A DNA stretch of 31,225 nt, taken from positions 1 through 31,225 of the forward strand of contig JBKHYJ010000068.1 of assembly GCA_046565505.1 (NCBI GenBank). Direction: 5' to 3'. Position numbers and translations under genes: made by a program. Shown piece after piece: positions 1 through 9,700 of this stretch. Below the pieces are notes generated by a model. It was not told the DNA's origin. It saw only the letters and a list, made by a program, of their open reading frames with translations, and searched no databases. This stretch comes from JBKHYJ01 sp046565505 (lineage in GTDB: Bacteria > Acidobacteriota > Blastocatellia > UBA7656). Positions within the stretch are counted from its first letter, which is position 1, and every line of letters starts with the position of its first letter.

Positions 1-228
1 GGAGGAGAGGAGGGCGCGGAAGGAGAGGTGGCCGGAGAGGCGGACGGCTGAGAGCATGTTGTAGGCCGGGAGGTCTGGGTCAAGGAGGCTGAGGAACCAT
101 AGCCGCTGCTGCCCGTACGACAACGGAGAAAAACCCAGCTCGCCCTTCTTTTCGGCCAATAAGCGGGCTAACGCGGCTCGCTTATCCGATTCGGACGTAT
201 TTGAATCTTCGCGTGTGTTATTTGTCAT
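1..228 (-). CDS. NRPS, N-terminal fragment beginning with a condensation domain (runs off the window)
   Basis: Seen: an ATG at 228-226 opens a frame that stays open to the window edge (76 codons). After a charged helical leader of about 35 residues it shows the first core motif of a condensation domain (SPLSYGQQRLWFL, then PAYNM). Known: this is the C1 motif of NRPS C domains. The start lies 7 nt after the stop of the upstream A-PCP gene, so the two are almost certainly co-transcribed and perhaps translationally coupled; no strong Shine-Dalgarno is visible. Inference: this protein carries the next elongation module, accepting the chain from the Asn loaded on the preceding PCP. Its A domain, and any thioesterase, lie outside the window. 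Confidence 0.9.
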   Translation of the reverse strand, partial: MTNNTREDSNTSESDKRAALARLLAEKKGELGFSPLSYGQQRLWFLSLLDPDLPAYNMLSAVRLSGHLSFRALLSS

Positions 229-235
229 GACTTAA

Positions 236-2917
236 TCACTCTCGCCCGAGCAAGCTCTCAAGCAGTACTTCCACTTCCGCGGCAGAACATTGGTCGAGGC
301 TTTGCAGGATGTCTTGCTCACTCGCCTGGTCTCTTTTCTTAATCTCGAACGAGCCAGGATTTTCCGCCGCTCCTTCGTCAAGCATTCTGGCTATTACATC
401 AGCCAGGCCGGCAATCGTCGGGAACTCGAACATATGGTGCAGCGGCAGTTCCAGGTGTAGCCTCTTGCCGATACGCGACACAACTTGCGTGGCAAAGAGC
501 GAGTGCCCTCCGAGTTCAAAGAAACTGTCGTGAATGCTGATCTCTTGTTTCTCCAACAGCTCGCGCCAGATTTCGATGAGGACTTCTTCGATACGATTGC
601 GGGGGCCTGCTATCGGCCTGCGCTGCCGCGCGGCAAAGGGGTCCATCTGTGCGAGCGCGCGGCGGTCCACCTTGCCATTCACGCCTAGCGGTAGCTCAGG
701 CATAATCACCAGCTTTGACGGCACCATATAATCCGGCAGGCAATTGGCAATATGAGCCTTCAAGTCAGGCTCACTGACTGCGGGTTGAGGCGAGCATATG
801 AATGCGACCAGCGACCTCTCGCCATTGGCGGCTTCACGCACGATGACGGCGGCGTCGAGAATGCCCGGATATTGAAGAATGGTGGCTTCGATTTCTCCGA
901 GTTCGACACGGTAGCCGCGAATTTTTACCTGGTGGTCGGCCCGGCCAAGATATTCAATCGTGCCATCCGCGCGATACCGGGCCAAATCCCCGCTCCTGTA
1001 AATGCGCGCACCCTGGCTGCTGCTGAATGGGTTGGGAATGAACCTCTCCGCAGTCAGGTCGGGTCTATTACTGTAGCCTCTGGCAAGGGCTTCTCCGCCT
1101 ATATAGATTTCGCCCCGCACGCCGACCGGCACCGGCCGGAGCTGCCGGTCCAGCAAAAAAACTTGTGCGTTTGCGATGGGTCGCCCAATCGGCACCGTGC
1201 CTTTGGCCTCGGAATCGCGCGCAAGCTCATGCACGCAACAACCTACCGTGGCCTCTGTCGGCCCATATTCGTTAAAGACTCTCGCCAACGGAGCGCGCGT
1301 TAGCACGTTGCGGGTATGCTGCCTAAGCAGGGCCTCTCCGCCGACCACCAGCGACCCTTGCCACCCGGCTATCTGTTCGGATTCCAGGTATTGATCGAGT
1401 ATCGCCATGTGGGCGGGTGTGAGTTTCAGAACCCCGAAACTCTTCGCCTTCGACAGCGTTGTTGCCAGGCCGTCTACGGAAGACTCTTCGGGCAGAAGCA
1501 TCACCTTGCCTCCCTGAAGCAAAGCGGGAAACAGGCTGGTAACTGTCAGGTCGAAGCCTATCGACGTATGGACGATGCTGTCATAGCCATGCCGCATCGC
1601 GTAGGTTTGAATCGCCCACATCACGTAATTTGCCAGTCCGGCATGAGAGATCATCACCCCTTTCGGCGTCCCTGTAGACCCCGAAGTGTAGATCACGTAT
1701 GCCAGGGACTCTGGCTCTGAAGCGGTGACGCACGCGGTCGTATTCTCGCGCGAAATTTCATCCCAATCCGCATCCAGGCAAATGATTTCAAGGCCGAGCT
1801 TCGGCAGAGACGCGGCCAGAGTCTTCGTCGTGATTACAATCGGGCTTGCCGCATCAGACAGCATGAAAGCCAGTCGCTCTTTGGGATGAGTCAGGTCAAG
1901 AGGCAGGTAAGCCGCGCCCGCCTTCAAGATACCCAGGATGATGACGATCATCTCTGGCGACCGCTCGATGAAGAACCCTATCGTGACATCCTGGCCCGCG
2001 CCGTGCCGCTTCAGGTATGAAGCCAACTGGTTTGACTTCTCGTCCAGGCTGGCATAGCTCATCTGCTCGTTCTGGAACTCTACGGCTATCGCATCGGGAG
2101 TCCTCTTTGCTTGCCGAGTGAATGCCTCATGAACACAGAAATTCGCAGGTGGGCTTACGCCCGTGTTATTCCATTCGCCCAGCGCGCGCCGCTTCTCTTC
2201 GTCGGTGAGAATATCTATACCGGCCACCGCAGCGTTGATGTTCTTAACCATCTCGCCGATCGTCTTAGCCAGGTGCTTTGCCAGGCGCTCGACGGTGTTG
2301 TGTGCGAGCGCCCCGGCCTCGAATTCAAAATAACCCGGCAGCCTGTCCTCCTCTTTATCGAAGAAAATATCAAGGTCAGCCTTCAAAGGCGGCATCTCTC
2401 CGTGCAGCGGGCCGAACGCCATAGTTACGTTAAACAGCGGACAATCTTGTGCGCCGCTGCCGAGGGTGCGAATGAGGTACGAGAACGGATAATCCTGCCT
2501 TGCGTAGGCGTCCAGCAGGGTCGCCCTTACATTCATCAGCCATTGCTGAACGGTCATTTCAGGTTCGATGAAGTCAACAATGGCGAGCGCGTTTGGCCGC
2601 GCCTGCTTGAGCGCAGGGCCTCCCACCACTATCACTGACTCAGAACTGTATCTAGCCAGGCAGAGCTTGAGCGACGCCAGCAACACCGTGTAAGTGAGAA
2701 AGTCAGAAGCCCCCGCGATTTTTTGAAGGCCCTGGTACGCGGGGCCTTCGATTATCGCGGGCACGCGCGACCGGCCTGTGGCTGCAACCGAAGACCCTTC
2801 ATAATCTCGCGCAATGCTGTGAGTCCAGGTGTGACTCGAAACCTTCTTAATCCAATACTCCTGATCTTCGATCAACTTGGAATCGAAAACGACGAGTTCC
2901 GTAGACGAATCGCTCAT
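236..2917 (-). CDS. NRPS: half condensation lobe - adenylation (predicted Asn) - PCP
   Basis: An 893-aa NRPS protein. Residues about 1-245 match only the C-terminal lobe of a C domain (it starts at the usual EYW position and later has QDYPFSYLI); the lobe with HHxxxDG is absent, so it cannot condense alone. Residues about 258-740 are an A domain with YTSGSTGTPKG and NEYGPTE. The pocket residues read D-L-T-K-V-G-E-V-G-K, which by the Stachelhaus rules is close to the known Asn codes (for example DLTKLGEVGK). The PCP has FFELGGHSL with the phosphopantetheine serine at 806. A short acidic tail follows, resembling NRPS docking tails. The start is supported by AGGAG 6 nt upstream. Inference: the condensing domain is supplied in trans by the C domain of the 1856-aa protein, making this the fourth residue, Asn. 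Confidence 0.93.
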   Translation of the reverse strand: MSDSSTELVVFDSKLIEDQEYWIKKVSSHTWTHSIARDYEGSSVAATGRSRVPAIIEGPAYQGLQKIAGASDFLTYTVLLASLKLCLARYSSESVIVVGGPALKQARPNALAIVDFIEPEMTVQQWLMNVRATLLDAYARQDYPFSYLIRTLGSGAQDCPLFNVTMAFGPLHGEMPPLKADLDIFFDKEEDRLPGYFEFEAGALAHNTVERLAKHLAKTIGEMVKNINAAVAGIDILTDEEKRRALGEWNNTGVSPPANFCVHEAFTRQAKRTPDAIAVEFQNEQMSYASLDEKSNQLASYLKRHGAGQDVTIGFFIERSPEMIVIILGILKAGAAYLPLDLTHPKERLAFMLSDAASPIVITTKTLAASLPKLGLEIICLDADWDEISRENTTACVTASEPESLAYVIYTSGSTGTPKGVMISHAGLANYVMWAIQTYAMRHGYDSIVHTSIGFDLTVTSLFPALLQGGKVMLLPEESSVDGLATTLSKAKSFGVLKLTPAHMAILDQYLESEQIAGWQGSLVVGGEALLRQHTRNVLTRAPLARVFNEYGPTEATVGCCVHELARDSEAKGTVPIGRPIANAQVFLLDRQLRPVPVGVRGEIYIGGEALARGYSNRPDLTAERFIPNPFSSSQGARIYRSGDLARYRADGTIEYLGRADHQVKIRGYRVELGEIEATILQYPGILDAAVIVREAANGERSLVAFICSPQPAVSEPDLKAHIANCLPDYMVPSKLVIMPELPLGVNGKVDRRALAQMDPFAARQRRPIAGPRNRIEEVLIEIWRELLEKQEISIHDSFFELGGHSLFATQVVSRIGKRLHLELPLHHMFEFPTIAGLADVIARMLDEGAAENPGSFEIKKRDQASEQDILQSLDQCSAAEVEVLLESLLGRE

Positions 2918-2957
2918 GCGTTCTCCTGTGATGAGTTGTCCAATCCAGAGTTATTTG

Positions 2958-2978
2958 TTTGTCCTTGCCGGGGACAAA
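2958..2978 (-). other. Perfect 7-bp stem-loop in the gap before the 893-aa NRPS gene
   Basis: TTTGTCC and GGACAAA pair perfectly around a 7-nt loop, about 40 nt upstream of the ATG at 2917 in the 154-bp gap after the radical SAM gene. On the minus strand it is followed by CAAATAAC, not a U-tract, so it is not a classical intrinsic terminator. It could attenuate, stabilise or process the polycistronic RNA, or be chance. Confidence 0.35.
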
Positions 2979-3071
2979 AGCTCGCGGGAGTCCCTGTGGC
3001 GAGAGTTGTGGCTAATCACTATTAACGCGCATTGCACATGCTCTTTCTATCGTGTCTAGCCGTGGCGAGGA

Positions 3072-6000
3072 CTAGCCGAAGTGGAAAGTCTCCGCGCCGA
3101 GAGACGAGACGGCCGGAGCCTCTTTGTGCAAATCGAGAGCAAGCTTGCCGATGCTGTGGTCAGCATTGGCGGCAATCTCCTGAATCGCTTTCCGGTAAAG
3201 CGCGGCAAGCTGCCAGGCGGCTTCCTGGCTTATACGGTCTTTGCGATAGAAGAAGGTGAGCTTCGGCGTACTGCCCGTTGACTCAAGGTGAAGAACTAGA
3301 GAAAGGCCGGTGGCGCAGGCCGGGAACAACTCGTCGAAGCCGCTCGCGCTCGCCGGGCCTTCGGATGCCGTAAAGCCCGCCCTGCCTTTCTCGGCCAGCG
3401 GGGCTGATTTTGCTTTCCTCAGAATTTTATCGATTATGCGGAGAGCATCTGTGGAATGAGTGCCAGCGAGGCGCTGCTTCTGCTCAACGGCTGAGATGAA
3501 TTCAGAGACATGATCGTCCCACCTGACTCGCATTCGCAACGGGAACTCCTCGACTCTACCGTCTTCGGCAGACGAGTTGATAACCAGTACGTCGTCATGC
3601 CCGCTGAGCCGCGACAGCAGTATGAAATAAGCGGCCAGCATCAAGGTTTCCACATTCTTCGCGTAAGCTTCTTCAAGCCTCAGAACGATGTCGGGCTGGA
3701 CTGTGAGTGATGCGGAGCCGATGCCTTTATCTCCGGCAACAGGTTTCAGGAGGTCTTCTGCGACACTCAATTCCTGAATGGCGGTGTTGAATTCTCGCTC
3801 CCAGAATAAGGTTGCGTTGGTCAGGCGGCGAATTTGCTCCAACCCTGCTTTCACCTCTGCGCTTAGGGCCTGCGCGAGTGACGACGTTTCGGTCGCCAGG
3901 TTGTGATCGTCGCGGGTGTGAAATCTGACCAGTAACCGGCCGCCGCAATCCGGCACGGGGATGATCTCTAAATCATAACTGGCGATTTGCCCCCACTCGA
4001 TGAACGGGCCTTGTGGCTCCCAGTCTTTATCGTCCATCCAGGGCGAGTCCACGAGAAATTCAAAATTGATTAAAACCTGAAGCGCAGAGGCGGGCGTGAC
4101 CACGCCCTCGGATTCGCCCCGGCCGATCCTGGCCGCTTCAGCCAGGCGACCGGCGAGGGGCCGCCATAACCGCACATCAGGCTGACCCGCGTCGAGCGGG
4201 CGCGCGCAGGTCAATGGGCCGGCGGTCGTTTGCAGAGAGCTTTCTTCAGCGCGACCGTCTATGGTCGTCGCGATCGATAAATTTGCCTGCCCCTTATACC
4301 GGGCGCGCAAAACTCTTAAAATCGCATTGAGCAGGAATCGCTCTCTAGACAGTCCCTGACGGTTGAGTTGCTCAAGCGCCTTCGGAGTCGTTAACTCCGT
4401 ACCAAGCGAGGCGGTCACGACCTGCCCCTGGCCGCGACTCGACGTTAATTGAGTATACCTGTCGCAGCTTTCGATCAGGTCACGCGCGGACGCGTCGCCT
4501 ATGGCGTCTTTCATCAACTGAGAGTAAGACCGGGCCACGGGCAGGAGAGATACTTCAAAATCATGCGTCATCTGGGTGTATATGCGAAACAGGTCTTCGA
4601 GCAAAAGAACCATCCCGCGCGCGTCGGCAACAGCGCGATGTATCATCAGGAACAGTTCCGATGTCCCATCTTCACAAGCCGCCAGCGCTACCCTGAGCGA
4701 GTGGGGAGGGGAAGGCCGCATCTCCGCCACGTATTCTCGCAACAAGCCTGCGAACGCCTGCTGCGGCTGCCCGACTTGCACAGTTTCGTGAAGCCTGACG
4801 ACGCCCCACGGCGAGGGGACCTGCGCCGCGGCTTCCTCATCGCAACGCATATTCAGCACGTCGTTATATCTGACCAGTTCTTTGAGCGCCTTTTGTAATA
4901 CCTCGACGTTTATAGCTCGCTTCACCGTGACGCGAAAACACATGACCGAGCCGGGTCCGGGCGATTGCTGGCGGACTTGAGCCTCAAGCGATCTTTCTTT
5001 CTTGAACGTTTCGGCGGAGAGTTCCACCGGAAGGCGGCTGGCCCAGGCTCCTTTGAATACTTCGCGGCAGAGCGGGTGTAGAATCCTCCACCGCTCCTCG
5101 GCGTCGTAACGCGCTTCCATAGTGTAGATGTTAATCAGCCCGAGGTCGGCCGCCATCTCTGAAATCCGGCTCAATCGCTGGTACCGCTCATAGCGATTGG
5201 GATTTGCGTCCACAATATCCCACACCCTGAACTTGACGAGCTTTGTAACGTCATCCGGGTACAGAGAGGCGCTGTTGTAGAAGCGTGAGCCGACCTGTCC
5301 GTATGGGTAGTAGTAAAACGGGTGCGCCTCCAGTTCATATATGTAATGGCGATGTTCTCGTATGAAGTCCAGTGTTTCTTCAAAGTCCGATTCCGTCTCG
5401 CCGGGGAAACCTGCGATCCAGTAAGTGGTGGTACGCACCCCGGCAGTCGCAAGGTATTTTAGAGCATCTGAAATAACCTGAGGCGTTGTCATCTTGTGCA
5501 TGGCCTTAAGCACATTCGCTGAAGCGCTCTCAACGCCCAGGCGGACGCGGCAGAGGCCGGATTTTGCCCACTGGGACACGCGGTCTGCGTCGGCTGCAAC
5601 TTTGTCGGCCCGCAGATAGCCGTCATAAAATATGTCTGCCTTCTTCTTCAGTAGCTCGCCGGAAAAGGCGATGATGTAAGGGTTCATCAACGAATCACCC
5701 ATGAAGAACGACCTGTTCTTATACCGCCGCGCCATATCAATGACCTGATCGGCAAAAGCTTCCATTGGCTTCTTGCGGTACTTTCCCCACTGAATCGTCT
5801 CTGAGCAGAATGAGCACTCGAAGGGACAACTGCGCGCGCCTTCAATCGTGAGGTGGTAGTAATCCTCTATGTTGAAGTCCCCGAAATCGGGAACGGGAAC
5901 CTCATTCATTTCCATCGTGACGCGATTCAGATCGGCTATCGAGATGACCCTTTTATGCGCAAGGTTCCCGCGAATCAATTCGAGCAGCAACCGCTCGCCC

Positions 6001-6713
6001 TCGCCTAGAATCACATGGTCTATAAACGGGTATTCGCGCACCAGAATCTCAAGGTTTTCTGAGCCGAGCGCGAGGTCGTCTGCAAACACCCCGCCGCCCA
6101 TGATGGTCGTGATGGCCGGGTTATTCTGTTTCAGCTTTCTGAGCACGAACAGCGATGAGGCGAGCGATGTGGTGTAGGTGCTCGTGCCCACGACGGAAAC
6201 GCCGGAAAGGTCCAGGCGGTTCAGCAATGAATCGAGCCGCTTGAAATGCTGCTCGATGATGTTAGTGAGCGCGTGAATCACCCGGTCATTACACTTGATG
6301 GCGTACAAAGGAGCGATCTTTCGAATCAGCTCTGCGCATTCGGCGGCGCTCGCCCCATTGACATACGCCAGCGAGTGGGCGTTGAGTATCCACCAGAGCT
6401 TTGAATACCCATCGTTGATCGACAGGTGCTCCAGAGACTGTAGCTCGTTGAAGTACCTGTGATGCGTGTCCCACAGTTGTAGATCGGTGTTGAAGTCGTA
6501 GCACCGCGCCTGAATCCCTTCACTCTGGAGGTAACTTTTCAGAATGGCGATGCCGAGCGGCGGCGTCCAGGGTGTAAAGAACGGCGTCTTGAAAAGGAGC
6601 ACTCTTCCCTGTGCGATTCTGCGCACAGGAGAGTTAACAAATTCAAGCTCGGGCGGGAGCAGGGGCGCTTCTGAATTGAGCGTTACAAGGCCATTGCTTG
6701 AAATATCCGGCAT
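3072..6713 (-). CDS. Radical SAM enzyme with cobalamin-binding-type N-terminus, fused to degenerate condensation-like domains
   Basis: A 1213-aa protein from ATG 6713 (an in-frame GTG lies one codon earlier, only 2 nt from the Shine-Dalgarno, so ATG is preferred). Residues about 20-260 look like the B12-binding fold of many radical SAM proteins (WTPPLGIAILKSYL; MGGGVFADD; ILGEGERLLLELI), though DxHxxG is not evident. The radical SAM core at about 285-500 has Cx3Cx2C at C296, C300 and C303. Residues about 570-960 resemble a condensation domain, but HHxxxDG reads HRAVADA (692-698), lacking the catalytic second His; about 980-1200 adds another C-terminal C-lobe. Known: B12-type radical SAM enzymes often C-methylate unactivated carbons. 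Inference: it modifies a PCP-bound intermediate, with the dead C-like part acting as a docking module. Reaction and substrate cannot be told from sequence. Confidence 0.85.
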   Translation of the reverse strand: MPDISSNGLVTLNSEAPLLPPELEFVNSPVRRIAQGRVLLFKTPFFTPWTPPLGIAILKSYLQSEGIQARCYDFNTDLQLWDTHHRYFNELQSLEHLSINDGYSKLWWILNAHSLAYVNGASAAECAELIRKIAPLYAIKCNDRVIHALTNIIEQHFKRLDSLLNRLDLSGVSVVGTSTYTTSLASSLFVLRKLKQNNPAITTIMGGGVFADDLALGSENLEILVREYPFIDHVILGEGERLLLELIRGNLAHKRVISIADLNRVTMEMNEVPVPDFGDFNIEDYYHLTIEGARSCPFECSFCSETIQWGKYRKKPMEAFADQVIDMARRYKNRSFFMGDSLMNPYIIAFSGELLKKKADIFYDGYLRADKVAADADRVSQWAKSGLCRVRLGVESASANVLKAMHKMTTPQVISDALKYLATAGVRTTTYWIAGFPGETESDFEETLDFIREHRHYIYELEAHPFYYYPYGQVGSRFYNSASLYPDDVTKLVKFRVWDIVDANPNRYERYQRLSRISEMAADLGLINIYTMEARYDAEERWRILHPLCREVFKGAWASRLPVELSAETFKKERSLEAQVRQQSPGPGSVMCFRVTVKRAINVEVLQKALKELVRYNDVLNMRCDEEAAAQVPSPWGVVRLHETVQVGQPQQAFAGLLREYVAEMRPSPPHSLRVALAACEDGTSELFLMIHRAVADARGMVLLLEDLFRIYTQMTHDFEVSLLPVARSYSQLMKDAIGDASARDLIESCDRYTQLTSSRGQGQVVTASLGTELTTPKALEQLNRQGLSRERFLLNAILRVLRARYKGQANLSIATTIDGRAEESSLQTTAGPLTCARPLDAGQPDVRLWRPLAGRLAEAARIGRGESEGVVTPASALQVLINFEFLVDSPWMDDKDWEPQGPFIEWGQIASYDLEIIPVPDCGGRLLVRFHTRDDHNLATETSSLAQALSAEVKAGLEQIRRLTNATLFWEREFNTAIQELSVAEDLLKPVAGDKGIGSASLTVQPDIVLRLEEAYAKNVETLMLAAYFILLSRLSGHDDVLVINSSAEDGRVEEFPLRMRVRWDDHVSEFISAVEQKQRLAGTHSTDALRIIDKILRKAKSAPLAEKGRAGFTASEGPASASGFDELFPACATGLSLVLHLESTGSTPKLTFFYRKDRISQEAAWQLAALYRKAIQEIAANADHSIGKLALDLHKEAPAVSSLGAETFHFG

Positions 6714-6718
6714 CACTT

Positions 6719-6723
6719 CCTCC
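6719..6723 (-). promoter_or_regulatory. Shine-Dalgarno GGAGG that decides the radical SAM start
   Basis: GGAGG lies 5 nt before the ATG at 6713-6711 and only 2 nt before the in-frame GTG at 6716-6714. The spacing favours the ATG. It is one of the few strong ribosome sites in the operon; several other genes start 7-11 nt after the previous stop without a clear site and may rely on coupling. Confidence 0.7.
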
Positions 6724-6757
6724 CGTATATCGCTGGCCGACGAGCCATGTTAGACCT

Positions 6758-9700
6758 TCAGCGCGCGCCGAGATTTTTACGGCCCATCATGTCGCCCATA
6801 GCGACCAGAATCTTTCGCGCGCCAACGTAAGGGTTGCGCCCATGCGCCGTGAGCATGTTATCGAGCATCAGTATGTCGCCCTTGTTCCACTGGAAGCAGA
6901 CGGCGATTTCTTGATAAACCTCTCCCACTTTCCACATGGTCGCCGGGTCTATCGCGGACCCGTCACCGTAGTAGACGTTCCGGGGCAGGTTCTCTTCGGT
7001 GAACAGCGAGAGCAGAGACCGGCGCACCTCGTCTTCAACGCAGGAGAAATGGTGCAACTGTATCTGGTTGAAGAAGACCGTATCGTTCGTTTTAGGGTGT
7101 CGCTCCACAGCCGGGCAAATGCAGCGCGTCTGGAACGTGTCATGACGCGTCCACCGGCCCTCGATGCCCGCTTGTTCGCAGTAAGCTTCAACCGCCTGCC
7201 GGTCGCTGGTGCGAAAGAAATCCTGCCAGCTTACGTCCAGCTCTTGCGTGAAATTCCGAACGTACATCAAGCCTTTTTCTTCAAACTCTTTTATGATCGC
7301 CGGGTCGATCAGCTTATAGGCGAGGCGTGAGCTCAGGATCGGCGTCTCCCCGCCTTTCCGCGCGGGCTCGGCGCAAAAGAAGAACTGTTTCATCGGCCAT
7401 TGATGCAGGTGGGAACTCTCATTGTGAAACAGTATGGTTTTGTCGGGAGGGTACGGGGTTGATCCGTAGATGTTGCCGCCGGCGCTCTCTCGCGGCAGGT
7501 CGCCATACTGTCCGAACAACTCCGTGCAGCATGCTCCGGCAAAATCTTCAAATTGTAGCGGGGAATTCACGTCAAAGCCGCGAAATAGAATTGCCCCATG
7601 CTCGGCTAACATCTGGTCGATGAAGTCCCGCGAAGCCCTGGCCCATCCGATCAAGTCCACACCCCTGAGCGCGGGCTCTATGACCAGAGGCATCGACTGA
7701 TTGCCGAAAAAGCTTTTGCGGATCAAAGCCGAATCCGACAGGGCGACAGACCTTCTCCTGCCGCTCGCGAGTTTCTCTAAACGGTTTCGGGCGCTTTGCC
7801 CTTGACCTTCGCCTGGCGCGTCCGCTTGAGCGTCCGCATCAATCGCGAGCCGGTGCACAGGCATGTCAGGGGCCGCCGTTACGCTCGCAACCAGCCTTTG
7901 AAATTGCGCCGCCATAGCGGCAATTGTCGCCCCCTCGAACAGGTCAGTGTTGTAGCGCAACGCTCCGCCCAGTTGACCGTTCTTCTCTTCCATCACCAGC
8001 ATCAAATCCAGCCGCGAGGTCTTCGGATGCACATCGACTTCGGTCAACTCAAGCCCCGCCAGGTCGGAAGGTATCGTCTGAATATGGCGCAGCCCAAAGC
8101 CGACCCGCGCCAGCGGGCTCCCGCTCAAGTCCCGTTCCAGCCTGAGCTTATTCATCAACATCGTGACGGGCAGGTGCTGATGCGCGAGTGCGGCAAACAG
8201 GCTCCGCCGGATTCTCTGTAGCACCTCCAAGAAGCTTGGGACGCCGGAGAAGCTGACGCGAATCATAAGCTGGTTTACGAAGAACCCTATCAACCCTTCA
8301 GTTTCGATGCGGTCGCGATTAGCCACGTCGCAGCTAACTATGATGTCTTCCTGCATGGCGCGCCTGTAGAGCAGGATTTGCAACGCCGCGAGCAGGACAG
8401 TAAACAACGTGGTCTGATGCTTCTTGCTCAGCGTCTTGAGAGCGCCGGTTTGCTCTTGAGTTAAGGAGAAATAGAATACGTCGCCACGGTGTCCCTGTAC
8501 CTGTGATCGGGGATGGTCCACTGGCAGTTGAAGCGGCTCTGCGCCAGCCAGTTGACGACCCCAATAAGAGAGGCTTTGCTTAAGGATTTCTCCTTTCAGC
8601 CAGCCGCGCTGCCACGCCGCGTAGTCAGCGTATTGAATGGGAAGGTGCGGCAGCGGTGAATCCTGCCCATTCAAAAAGGCCGCGTACAGAACTGCCGCCT
8701 CATTCACAAAGATTCGTAGCGACCATTCGTCCGTGATGATGTGGTGCATGGTCAACACGAGCGCGTGATCGTCTTCGCTGAAACGCAGCAGTTGAAGCCG
8801 CAGCAGTGGCCCTCTGGTCAGGTCAAACGGCTCGCCGGCCTGCTCAGCCGACGCGCTCTTGATCCTGTCTTCATATTCGGAACGAGGCACACCCGACAGG
8901 TCGATTTCCCGAAGAGGTATGCTTAAGCCGGGCGCGATAACCTGCACCGGCACTCCCTCGACCGTGGCGAAGGTGGTCCTGAGAATTTCATGCCGCCTGA
9001 CGATTTCATTGATCGCGCGCTCAAGAGCTTCACGGGCGAGGCGGCCTTTTATTAGCACCGCGCCCGGCACATTGTAGAGCGCGTCATCAGCCAGCAGTTG
9101 AGCATGCAGCCAGAGCCCCTCCTGCCCGAGCGAAAGCGGCGGGGGCGTCGCGCGCTCGACCCGCAAGATGGGCGAGAGTGAAAGCCCTGCTCCCGACCGC
9201 ATCAACTCTTCTACCTCTCGCGTAAAGTCGGCCAAGACCGGCCTGTCCAGTAAAGTTCTCAGCGGCAGTTCCAGCCTGAGCGTCTCGCGAATTCTAGAGA
9301 TGGCCTGAAAGGCCAGCAGGGAATGTCCGCCCAGCTCAAAGAAATTGCTGTCCGGGCCGATTTCCTCTCTGCCCAGTAGCTCGGCCCAAACGCCCGCCAG
9401 AGTCGCCCCGACTTCGGTTTGCGGCCCCGCATGCGGGCGTTTGCTGCTGCTTACAACCTCTTCGGGAGGGGGCAGCGCACGCCGGTCTACTTTGCCATTG
9501 GCGGTTAAAGGAAGCCTCTCCATAGAGACGAACATCCAGGGGATCATGTAATCCGGGAGCTTACTTTGAAGAAACGCGCGTAATTCGGGCGGCCTCACGG
9601 CGTAGCCATCACAGGGCACCACGTACGCCACCAGATTCTTGCCCGCCTTGCCATCCTCGCGCGCAAGCACCGTGACTTCACGAAGCCTGGGGTGCGCGCT

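Noticed and set aside
752..1303. 183-codon plus-strand frame
   Set aside because: It lies wholly over the adenylation domain of the 893-aa NRPS and has no recognisable motif; it is an antisense shadow of GC-rich coding DNA.
6698..7330. 210-codon plus-strand frame
   Set aside because: Antisense to the fused TauD domain, whose catalytic residues are conserved on the minus strand; no motif of its own.
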